Shown here in pieces: positions 1 to 6,325 of a DNA stretch of 10,163 bases. The DNA comes from Pseudomonadota bacterium. Lineage in GTDB: Bacteria; Bdellovibrionota_B; Oligoflexia; Oligoflexales; Bin106. Numbering within the stretch: position 1 is the first letter of the stretch; the number at the start of each line of letters is the position of its first letter. The translations under genes and the position numbers were made by a program. The stretch lies in contig JAPOQT010000210.1 in NCBI GenBank assembly GCA_026710525.1, positions 1-10,163 on the forward strand, written 5' to 3'. The notes beneath the pieces are model-generated. The model saw only the letters and a list, made by a program, of their open reading frames with translations. It was not told the DNA's origin and ran no database searches.

Positions 1-492
1 AGGAAAATGAACGTGACTTGTGGCGAGGGTGAAGAGAAAGTTGATGGTATGTGTGTGGCGGTGGAGCCAGCAGCAGTGCAACCAGAAACTGAGGAGTTAC
101 CAGAAACAACCACTGGTGAAACAACGCCGGATCCGTCAGAGGATACAAGTGGTGAGTCGGGTACACCAAGCGAAGGTGATAAGGTCAATACTGAAACTAG
201 TGTTCAACCTGCACCAGATACTGATACTCTTGGCAAGGGTGGCAATAATGAGTTAAATGTGATACCGCCGTCAGGATTAAGTAAAGGTGGTGATCAAGCT
301 ACATCATCTGTTGAATGCACGACAGCAGATAAGAAGAGTCAATATCTAACTTGTTTAATGACAAAAGGTACGGCTCATTCGGTTTGTGAGAAGGCTCAGG
401 GTTGTTACGTTAAGTTAAGCGAGGCTGAGTGTAATCGGACTAAAAGCGATTATAATAGTGCTTTTCGTTGTCCTATTGATTACGAAAAATAG
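1..492 (+). CDS. Secreted cysteine-rich protein of unknown function (5'-truncated)
   Basis: The reading frame is open from the first base and ends at TAG 490-492, so the true start probably lies before the window. ATG at 7 is possible, but it has no room for a proper ribosome binding site and no signal peptide follows it. Numbered from that ATG, Cys5 and Cys16 bracket a short C-x10-C unit. Residues 17-100 form a low-complexity linker rich in Glu, Thr, Pro, Ser and Gly. The C-terminal 60 residues carry six cysteines (104, 116, 127, 133, 142, 155), which suggests a small disulfide-bonded domain outside the cytoplasm. I recognise no family. The linker plus Cys-rich tail resembles surface or lipoprotein-anchored proteins, but function and anchoring are inference. 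The last 13 bases overlap the convergent flavin reductase-like gene. Confidence 0.6.
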   Translation, partial: RKMNVTCGEGEEKVDGMCVAVEPAAVQPETEELPETTTGETTPDPSEDTSGESGTPSEGDKVNTETSVQPAPDTDTLGKGGNNELNVIPPSGLSKGGDQATSSVECTTADKKSQYLTCLMTKGTAHSVCEKAQGCYVKLSEAECNRTKSDYNSAFRCPIDYEK

Positions 493-1040
493 CTGGAATC
501 ATGCATCTGCTGCTTATACTGCGCTAGGGTATGAAGATCGGATTTTGATAGTAAATTCGGGAGTTCTCTTGTCGATAGAGGTATAAGGTTACCCTTACCC
601 TGGGTATGGGTTGTGACGGTTTTCTTTGATTCAGAGATAACAAGTCGTCTACCAGGTGCTTGATCGCTCTTGATAATAGCGACAACCCGAGATTCAATGT
701 AACCGACACAACCTTCGATGACTGGTAGATGAGATCTTGGGTTCATCTGAAGTCCGTCAAATTTATCTTGATGGAGACTAGCTGTTGTTCCGAAAGGGAC
801 CACGAGTTCTGCTTGATGTTGTGCGAGCATTTGAATGGCTAGTTCCCTTGTGTGCTCAATAGCTGGCCATGTGGTGTTGAGAGGCGATACAGCAATGAGG
901 AAGCGTCTAGATTCTCCCATAAGGGTGAGGGGTATGACCCATGTGGCAATAAATCCCCATCTTTTCTTTTGCCACTGAGCAGAGATGATATAGATTTCAT
1001 GGTTGGTATAATCAAAAATTGATTGTTTTAACTGGATGAT
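480..1040 (-). CDS. Flavin reductase-like (FMN-binding split barrel) domain protein
   Basis: About 186 residues, the usual size for the flavin reductase-like/DIM6-NTAB family, which binds FMN in a split beta-barrel; members reduce flavins or serve as oxidoreductase partners. Family-like features in order: an N-terminal strand ending ATWVIP; the segment FLIAVSPLNTTWPAI followed by a helix (TRELAIQMLA), matching the family's 'va..p...t...i..s..f.vnvL' pattern; a DKFDGL motif after the mid-protein loop; and LPVIEGCVGYIESRV, matching the conserved 'L..a.a.lEC.v' strand. The substrate cannot be told. Start choice: TTG at 1079 lies in frame inside recJ with only a weak ribosome site. AUC at 1040-1038 sits 8 bases after AGGAGG and one base past the recJ stop, and gives the expected N-terminus, so I prefer it. 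No ATG or GTG lies between that site and the first conserved strand. Probably co-transcribed with and translationally coupled to recJ. Confidence 0.7.
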   Translation of the reverse strand: MIQLKQSIFDYTNHEIYIISAQWQKKRWGFIATWVIPLTLMGESRRFLIAVSPLNTTWPAIEHTRELAIQMLAQHQAELVVPFGTTASLHQDKFDGLQMNPRSHLPVIEGCVGYIESRVVAIIKSDQAPGRRLVISESKKTVTTHTQGKGNLIPLSTRELPNLLSKSDLHTLAQYKQQMHDSSYFS

Positions 1041-1041
1041 G

Positions 1042-2790
1042 CTAACCACCTCCTGGCGATAAATGAACTTTGATACCAATCAGTTCCATCCGCCATTTTG
1101 AACGAAATAATGACCATCTCATGTGGACTAAGCATTTAACCTGATGTTCTTTTGCGTCAGTAGGTTGTATAAGCTGGTTAAAGAAAATAACTTTTTTCGG
1201 ATTATCGAAGGTGTTAGGTGACTGACTGTCACTGGATATATGGAGAAATAGAGCTGTATGGCCTGGTTTGCCAGTGTTTTTATTATGGTAATAGTCACAC
1301 CGAGCTAAATGCCCTCTGATGAGAAATACTGGTTCTTCATAACCATGACCGAAGGGTTGAAGCTGTGCTATAGCTTTGGCTAAGGAGTCACTTATTTGGG
1401 GAGATGAAAGCTCACAGTCATAGGAGGTGACCACTTGCCATAACTCAGCATATTGGTGATAGATATTGTTACTATAGGTAAGTAATTGATGAAATATTTT
1501 GTCTCTATGGTGCTCGGGAAAAGCAAAGCCGCCTGCCGATTTGTGACCACCAAATCGGTGAAAGAGCTCCTCAGCTGACACCATGGCATCTAAGAGGTCA
1601 AAACTCTTATTGTTATCAGGTTTTTGCGGCATGCTACGGGCAGATCCTATCCACTCTTGCTTATCCTTATTGAGGCTGAATAACCAAGTAGGTTTATGAT
1701 ACATTTCAGCTAGTCTACCAGCAACAATACCTAGTACACCGGGATGCCAGTTTTCATGACCAAGAAATAGTAAAGGGTATTCTAACAGATGAGGTGACTC
1801 TTGTAGTATGAGTTCAGCCTCATGGAGGATACGTGTACTCAGGTTTTTCCGCTGGTGATTAATCGCGATAAGTTCCTGGATGTTGTGTTCAAGACTTTGG
1901 GGGTGTTGATCCTGGGTAAATCCTTTCACCACGAGAGTGGCATCAGCTAATCGTCCGGCAGCATTGATGAGAGGACCGATGCGAAATGAAAAATCGGTGA
2001 CTTCAGGTGCTCCGCGACAAAAACGCTCTCTTAGTGCTAATAGAATAGGTCGTGTTGATTCAGCAAAAAATGTTAAACCGTTTTGGACTAATCGACGGTT
2101 ACCACCAGAGAGAGGCATGACGTCACACACGGTAGCAAGGGCAGTAATCGTCAAGGCATCTTTATAAAAAGTGGCTGGTAGCATGAAGTGTGAGTGACGA
2201 ATTAGGGCGTCGATGACGAGGTAGGTAATACCAGCGCCACATAAGTTATCATAATCACGATTATGACTGAGTTTAGGGTTAATAACCAACCCTGATTTAG
2301 GTAGTTTATCAGGCTGGACCTCGTGGTGATCAGTGACGATGAAGAGGACCTGATTTTGGTGACACCAGTTAGCAACAGCACCAGCGGTCACTCCCGTATC
2401 CATGGTGATCACCACTTGACATGATGCTGTTCTCACATAATCTTGAATGACATCAAGATGGACTCCGTATCCTTTCTCTCTTCTTGGGATATAAAAATCA
2501 TAATGATCAAATTGAATAGCTTGAAAAAACCAAATCCACAGAACACAGCTCATGGTGCCATCAACGTCGTAATCTCCGTAGAGTAGGATACGTTTTTTCT
2601 GATGGATAGCGTGGCGGAGTGCTTCGCATATGTGAGTAACCACAGGATCGCTATAGTTCTCGGTGGGAGGAGGACGCTGATCTCTGTGAGACATAATTTC
2701 AGCAATAATCTTATTTTGATCGAGATCAGTAGCTGAAAAACGAGGTTGCCAGTGAATATTATCCATTGATGTTTCAGTTGATTTAAGCAT
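1042..2790 (-). CDS. recJ: Single-stranded-DNA-specific exonuclease RecJ
   Basis: RecJ is a 5'-3' exonuclease on single-stranded DNA, used in RecF-pathway recombination, mismatch repair and base excision repair. The 582 residues are near the family norm. DHH phosphoesterase motifs: DYDVDG (73-78), DTG (131-133), DHH (154-156), INPK (170-173), CGAGI (184-188) and CDVMPL (222-227). GPLINAAGRL (272-281) matches the RecJ signature GPRINAAGR. The DHHA1 part has WHPGVLGIVAGRL (348-360), GSARS (382-386) and GGHKSAGGF (414-422). A C-terminal OB-type domain starts near 450, with LQPFGHGYEEPVF (477-489). Small departures are DTG where DNG is usual, and Tyr in place of the usual Asn in the PFGxGN motif; the metal-binding aspartates and histidines look intact. 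ATG 2790 is the longest start, with no clear ribosome site; ATG 2766 is an alternative. The gene is divergent from the J-protein/pdh operon. Confidence 0.95.
   Translation of the reverse strand: MLKSTETSMDNIHWQPRFSATDLDQNKIIAEIMSHRDQRPPPTENYSDPVVTHICEALRHAIHQKKRILLYGDYDVDGTMSCVLWIWFFQAIQFDHYDFYIPRREKGYGVHLDVIQDYVRTASCQVVITMDTGVTAGAVANWCHQNQVLFIVTDHHEVQPDKLPKSGLVINPKLSHNRDYDNLCGAGITYLVIDALIRHSHFMLPATFYKDALTITALATVCDVMPLSGGNRRLVQNGLTFFAESTRPILLALRERFCRGAPEVTDFSFRIGPLINAAGRLADATLVVKGFTQDQHPQSLEHNIQELIAINHQRKNLSTRILHEAELILQESPHLLEYPLLFLGHENWHPGVLGIVAGRLAEMYHKPTWLFSLNKDKQEWIGSARSMPQKPDNNKSFDLLDAMVSAEELFHRFGGHKSAGGFAFPEHHRDKIFHQLLTYSNNIYHQYAELWQVVTSYDCELSSPQISDSLAKAIAQLQPFGHGYEEPVFLIRGHLARCDYYHNKNTGKPGHTALFLHISSDSQSPNTFDNPKKVIFFNQLIQPTDAKEHQVKCLVHMRWSLFRSKWRMELIGIKVHLSPGGG
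1047..1054 (-). promoter_or_regulatory. Strong Shine-Dalgarno sequence inside the end of recJ
   Basis: The minus strand reads AGGAGGTG, eight consecutive bases complementary to the usual 16S rRNA tail. It is made by the codons for the last glycines of RecJ, just before its TAG stop. The first candidate start codon downstream is AUC at 1040, spaced 8 bases from AGGAGG. This site argues for that start over the TTG at 1079, which lies upstream of the site, and suggests ribosomes finishing recJ re-initiate on the next gene. Confidence 0.7.
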
Positions 2791-2809
2791 AAGCGTCGAA
2801 CGATAAAAA

Positions 2810-2838
2810 AATAAAAAAGGTGACTCGGATCAGATCAA
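2810..2838 (-). promoter_or_regulatory. Possible sigma70-type promoter for recJ
   Basis: On the minus strand a TTGATC -35-like box (2838-2833) is followed after 17 bases by TTTATT (2815-2810), 19 bases before the recJ ATG. Each box is only a partial consensus match, and the T-rich tract makes chance matches likely. Position and spacing are the main support. Confidence 0.22.
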
Positions 2839-3042
2839 AACCCAAGGAATGAATAGTTGAGTCGTTAGTTGATTGTATGAAAAGGAAGAGAGATCTGCAA
2901 GTAAGATTTCTCGACTCAGGCCCTAATCAAACGGTGACTTCTTGTGAGGATGTTTGTTGGTGATCACAGAGAAATAAGTCAGAGAACTGTTCGATAGATG
3001 TGACTTCACCCCAGTTCCCACGAGATATACTACTGAGAAATC

Positions 3043-3138
3043 ATGTCTATTTTGTTAATCATATTGTTGTGTTATGTAATCATTTTCCGTGCTTTATATG
3101 TGATATATTTGAAATTAAAGGTAGCGGTTAGAGAATAA
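3043..3138 (+). CDS. Possible 31-residue hydrophobic membrane peptide
   Basis: ATG at 3043 opens a 31-codon frame ending at TAA 3136-3138. The peptide begins MSILLIILLCYVII, continues as a nearly unbroken hydrophobic stretch of about 23 residues with one Arg at 16, and ends in a basic tail (Lys24, Lys26, Arg30). This layout matches single-pass small membrane proteins, including type I toxin peptides. Support is limited: the upstream site is weak (GAG about 7 bases before the ATG), and AT-rich DNA readily encodes Leu/Ile/Val/Phe by chance. I recognise no family and see no antisense RNA gene that would confirm a toxin-antitoxin unit. Confidence 0.25.
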   Translation: MSILLIILLCYVIIFRALYVIYLKLKVAVRE

Positions 3139-3223
3139 TTATATCCCAGACTCTCGTAAGAGGATCTTGTATGTGATAGGGAGAGCAAAACAAACGTAGG
3201 GGTTATGAACTTAAACTAGCCTC

Positions 3224-3252
3224 TTGACAGATGGCTTTGTCAGATCTAACTT
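3224..3252 (+). promoter_or_regulatory. Candidate promoter of the J-protein/pdh operon
   Basis: A perfect TTGACA -35 box (3224-3229) is followed after 17 bases by TAACTT (3247-3252), a half-match to TATAAT, about 84 bases before the J-protein ATG. The same stretch can be read as CTTG-N18-TCTAACT, which resembles the alphaproteobacterial heat-shock (sigma32) consensus; that would suit a co-chaperone gene, but the match is partial. A short inverted repeat, TGACA (3225-3229)/TGTCA (3238-3242), lies over the -35 and spacer and could be an operator or chance. Confidence 0.4.
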
Positions 3253-3335
3253 TATCCTCATAAGGATCAGGTTTTTGTTGCCGAAGAATTTACGATCTAT
3301 TTATAACTCACCGAAAGTTAAAGAGGCTGTCTGAA

Positions 3336-4223
3336 ATGAGCCAACAAGATTATTACTCTGTTCTTGGTGTGTCGAGAAGTGCGGGTATTGATGAAATTAA
3401 GAAAACCTATAAAAAACTCGCCCTTCAGCATCATCCCGATACCGCGAGTAACGAGCATGAACGTCAACAAAAAGAAAAAAAATTTCAAAGAATCAGTGAA
3501 GCTTATGCGGTTCTCTCCGATGATAAGAAAAGAAAACAGTATGATGCTTTTGGCTCGAGTGGTTTTCAGGCGAAGTATTCGCAACAGGATATTTTTTCAG
3601 GGGCTGATTTTTCTCATGTTAGTGATCTGAATCTCGATGATATTTTAAGCGCTATGTTTGGTGGTGCTGATACCAGATTTCATCGACGGCAGAGACCAGT
3701 AAAAGGACAGGATGTTAACTACCCCCTTGAGATTACTTTTTTAGAGGCTTATCATGGCACCAAAAAAGAGATATCTTATACCATTCCTGGACAAGGCTCT
3801 CATGAATTAAAAGTGACGATTCCTGCTGGGATGAAGTCGGGAAGCAAATTAAAGATCGCTGGTAAAGGCGGCGCCTTAATGGGAAGTATGTATGGTGATC
3901 TTTATATTACTGTCACATATGAAGATCACCCCCAGTTTACTCGGAGAGGGGATGATTTGGTGACATCAAAAGACATATCCCTCTCAGAGTCGTTGCTTGG
4001 TGCTCAGATCGAGGTGAACACATTGGCTGGCAAGAAAACAGTGACGTTAAAGCCACCAGTTAAGCACGGCACTAAATGTCGATTAAAAGGTTTAGGCTTT
4101 CCGCGTGTGACACCTAAAGGTAGTAAGGGTGATTTATATGTTGAGCTTCAGGTTAAAACTCCAGATAAGCTCTCGAAACGTCAGTTAGATATTGTTCAAC
4201 AACTGAAAAATGTCGGTCTTTAA
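3336..4223 (+). CDS. CbpA/DnaJ-type J-domain co-chaperone without zinc finger
   Basis: J-domain proteins stimulate the ATPase of DnaK (Hsp70) and hand it substrates in the cytoplasm. The J-domain spans residues 5-71 (DYYSVLGV, HPD at 33-35, QYDAFG at the end). A linker at 72-118 follows, poorer in Gly/Phe than in classic DnaJ but with the QDIFSGADF motif near 84-92. There is no CxxCxGxG zinc-finger region, so this is a class B (CbpA-like) protein. Two beta-sandwich C-terminal domains follow, about 122-200 (IPAGMKSGSKLKIAGKG in the first) and 203-282 (LLGAQIEVNTLAG, LKGLGFP and GDLYVELQV in the second). At 295 residues it is normal for the class. AGAGG lies about 9 bases before the ATG. It precedes pdhA by 50 bases with no terminator seen, so it is probably first in the pdh operon. 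I give no symbol because cbpA versus dnaJ cannot be decided here. Confidence 0.92.
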   Translation: MSQQDYYSVLGVSRSAGIDEIKKTYKKLALQHHPDTASNEHERQQKEKKFQRISEAYAVLSDDKKRKQYDAFGSSGFQAKYSQQDIFSGADFSHVSDLNLDDILSAMFGGADTRFHRRQRPVKGQDVNYPLEITFLEAYHGTKKEISYTIPGQGSHELKVTIPAGMKSGSKLKIAGKGGALMGSMYGDLYITVTYEDHPQFTRRGDDLVTSKDISLSESLLGAQIEVNTLAGKKTVTLKPPVKHGTKCRLKGLGFPRVTPKGSKGDLYVELQVKTPDKLSKRQLDIVQQLKNVGL

Positions 4224-4273
4224 AGAACCGATCCCACTTATACTCATCCACACCTTTCACTTAGGAATATACT

Positions 4274-5272
4274 ATGTCTCTCCAAGCTAGCTCAAAAGCG
4301 CCTGATGATTATCAAGCGGATTTTCTGATATCTCTTCTACAGGACATGATATTTTACCGGCGTTTTGAAGAGAGAGTTCTGGTTGCTTATACAAAAATGA
4401 AGTTTGCTGGGTTTTGTCACCTCCATATTGGTCAGGAGGGGCTTTGTGTTGGGGTGCAAAGAGCTATTGATCCCCAAGACTACGTCATCACCGGTTATCG
4501 TTCCCATACTCAAGCCATCGCTAAAGGCATTCCAGCGAGAGATGTTTTAGCGGAACTATTTGGTAAAGTGTCGGGGTGTTCTCGTGGTAAAGGTGGATCA
4601 ATGCATATGTTTTCTCGGGAAAAAAGATTTTATGGTGGCCATGGCATTGTTGGTGGTCAAGTACCGATTGCCGTGGGAATGGCTTGGAAAATTCATTACA
4701 ATGAAGAAAACCATGTTGTTGTTTGTTATCTTGGTGATGGGGCCATTAACCAGGGTCAGGTATATGAAGCGATGAATATGGCTTGTATCTGGCAATTACC
4801 GGTACTTTTTATTATCGAGAACAATTTGTACGGCATGGGCACCCATATTGGGCGAACCACATCTGTGGGGGCTAAAACCCTTTATAAAAGAGCGTTAGCT
4901 TTTGATATGGCACACTCTCAGGTGAATGGTCAGAATGTATTAGATGTTTATCAACAAGTGAACAAGCTAGTCAAGGGTATGAGAGAAGCACCAGGCCCTC
5001 ATCTACTTGAAGCACTCACATATCGTTATAAAGGACACTCGGTATCGGACCCGAGTCTTTATCGCACGAAAGAAGAAATACAGGGTTATATGAATCATGA
5101 TGACCCCATTAAAAATCTGTCTGATAAATTGATTCAAGACAAGATAGCCTCAAAAGATGATATTAAACAGTGGGATAAAAAAGTTAAAGCCACGTTAAAA
5201 ACCCTTGAAGCGAGTGTTGACAAAGATATGGATCCTGAATTATCAGAAGCTTATGAGCATGTGTATTCATAA
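4274..5272 (+). CDS. pdhA: Pyruvate dehydrogenase E1 component, alpha subunit
   Basis: E1 alpha, with E1 beta, forms the thiamine diphosphate-dependent decarboxylase that takes pyruvate and reductively acetylates the lipoyl group on E2. The 332 residues are typical. The thiamine diphosphate/Mg motif starts at GDGAINQG (154-161) and ends with ENN (182-184), the standard GDG-x(~26)-NN arrangement. Other landmarks are HIGQE (51-55), GYRSHTQAIAKG (74-85), GKGGSMHMF (105-113), GGHGIVGGQVPIAVG (121-135), the active-site loop region RTTSVGAKTLYKR (194-206), and RYKGHSVSDPSLYRTKEE (251-268), the conserved E1 alpha phosphorylation-loop region in mitochondrial relatives. Acetoin or branched-chain dehydrogenase E1 alpha are the alternatives; the E2 partner and the overall match favour pyruvate. 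AGGA lies about 8 bases before the ATG. It follows the J-protein by 50 bases and precedes pdhB by 41. Confidence 0.93.
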   Translation: MSLQASSKAPDDYQADFLISLLQDMIFYRRFEERVLVAYTKMKFAGFCHLHIGQEGLCVGVQRAIDPQDYVITGYRSHTQAIAKGIPARDVLAELFGKVSGCSRGKGGSMHMFSREKRFYGGHGIVGGQVPIAVGMAWKIHYNEENHVVVCYLGDGAINQGQVYEAMNMACIWQLPVLFIIENNLYGMGTHIGRTTSVGAKTLYKRALAFDMAHSQVNGQNVLDVYQQVNKLVKGMREAPGPHLLEALTYRYKGHSVSDPSLYRTKEEIQGYMNHDDPIKNLSDKLIQDKIASKDDIKQWDKKVKATLKTLEASVDKDMDPELSEAYEHVYS

Positions 5273-5313
5273 GCTTAGGTGACTTCTAAACTAACTATGA
5301 TGAGCGAGATACT

Positions 5314-6303
5314 ATGGCACAAATGAGTTTTCGTGATGCATTACAGCAGGCGATGGCAGAAGAGATGGCTCGAGATTCTCGTGTGTTTCTCATGGGGGAG
5401 GAAGTGGCTGAATACGATGGGGCCTACAAGGTGTCAAAGGGTTTATTATCTCGTTTTGGTGAAAAAAGAGTTGTTGACACACCGATTTCTGAAGCAGGGT
5501 TTGCTGGTTTAGGGGTGGGTGCTGCTATGGCTGGGCTACGTCCTATTATTGAGATGATGACCTGGAATTTTGGTATTCAAGCTTTTGATCAGATCATCAA
5601 TCATGGGGCTAAAATGCGCTATATGAGTGGTGGTCAATTTACCATGCCTCTTGTATTTCGTGCTCCCAACGGTAGCGCTCATATGCTCAGTTCACAGCAT
5701 TCTCAATATGTCGAAGGAATGCTCACGAATATTCCTGGTCTTATGGTTGTCTGTCCTAGTCATCCTGCTGATGGCAAGGGTTTATTAAAATCATCTATTC
5801 GCAGTGACAACTGTATTATTTTTCTTGAATCTGAAATGATGTATGGTGATAAGGGTGAGGTTCCTGAGGGCGAGCACATTGTGCCCCTTGGCCAGGCGCG
5901 TATTGCCAGAGAAGGTCAGGATGTAACATTAGTCAGTTGGGGTAAAGCTTTGCGTGGTGTGATGAGGTATTTGAGTTCTTTGGAGGATGAGTTAGGTTTA
6001 TCGGTGGAAGTCATTGATCTTCGCACTTTACAACCCCTTGATGAGCAGACGATTTTTACCTCAATTGCCAAAACCCATCGTATGGTTATTGTGGAAGAGG
6101 GATGGGGATTTGCTTCTGTGGGAGCTGAAATTGCTGCTTTGGTTGGTTGTCACTCTTTTGATGAGCTCGATGCTCCCATTGAAAGACTGGCCAGTGCTTT
6201 TGTGCCTATGCCTTATAATGAGCATTTGGAGAAAGAAGTATTACCATCGCGTCAGAAACTGAAAGTTCTATTAGAGAAACTAACCTATCAAAGTAGATCA
6301 TGA
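5314..6303 (+). CDS. pdhB: Pyruvate dehydrogenase E1 component, beta subunit
   Basis: The beta subunit completes the E1 active site with PdhA. The 329 residues match the short form without the fused N-terminal lipoyl domain seen in many free-living Alphaproteobacteria. Landmarks: GEEVAEYDGAYKVSKGL (28-44), which carries the glutamate that activates thiamine; DTPISEAGFAGLGVGAAMAG (55-74); GLRPIIEMMTWNF (74-86); MSGGQ (104-108); RAPNGS (116-121); the conserved SQHSQ with His129; and the C-terminal transketolase domain with VEVIDLRTLQPLD (231-243), IVEEGW (259-264) and LDAPIERL (285-292). The 'PNGSAHMLSSQHSQ' segment is a little unlike the usual PNG.A..v.aQHSQ, but the key residues stay. The ribosome site is weak (GAGCGAGA region). 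A 22-base gap separates it from pdhC. Confidence 0.94.
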   Translation: MAQMSFRDALQQAMAEEMARDSRVFLMGEEVAEYDGAYKVSKGLLSRFGEKRVVDTPISEAGFAGLGVGAAMAGLRPIIEMMTWNFGIQAFDQIINHGAKMRYMSGGQFTMPLVFRAPNGSAHMLSSQHSQYVEGMLTNIPGLMVVCPSHPADGKGLLKSSIRSDNCIIFLESEMMYGDKGEVPEGEHIVPLGQARIAREGQDVTLVSWGKALRGVMRYLSSLEDELGLSVEVIDLRTLQPLDEQTIFTSIAKTHRMVIVEEGWGFASVGAEIAALVGCHSFDELDAPIERLASAFVPMPYNEHLEKEVLPSRQKLKVLLEKLTYQSRS

Positions 6304-6325
6304 TTTTACATGTGAAGGAGTTGTT

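Larger units (their letters stand above)
2791..3335. other. 545-base divergent intergenic region
   Basis: This spacer separates recJ (-) from the J-protein/pdh operon (+). It holds a candidate recJ promoter near its left end, a 31-codon hydrophobic ORF at 3043-3138, a TTGACA-type promoter at 3224-3252, and a weak hairpin (ATCCT/AGGAT arms, 3254-3267) followed by a short T run. GTGATCAC (a palindrome) occurs near 2961-2968. I see no tRNA, CIRCE element or recognisable riboswitch. It is long for this otherwise compact window, so it may hold an unrecognised small RNA. Confidence 0.5.

Noticed and set aside
1937..2167. Open frame of 76 codons on the plus strand
   Set aside because: It lies wholly within recJ on the opposite strand and encodes an Arg-rich, non-family sequence; a shadow frame.
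2955..2975. GTGATCAC palindrome as an operator
   Set aside because: It is only eight bases long, contains the frequent GATC tetramer, and is not near a convincing promoter.
3318..3584. Open frame of 88 codons on the minus strand over the J-protein start
   Set aside because: It is antisense to the highly conserved J-domain, and its hydrophobic runs come from the lysine codons of that domain.
4224..4273. Terminator or separate promoter between the J-protein gene and pdhA
   Set aside because: No stable hairpin with a T run and no good -35/-10 pair could be found in these 50 bases.
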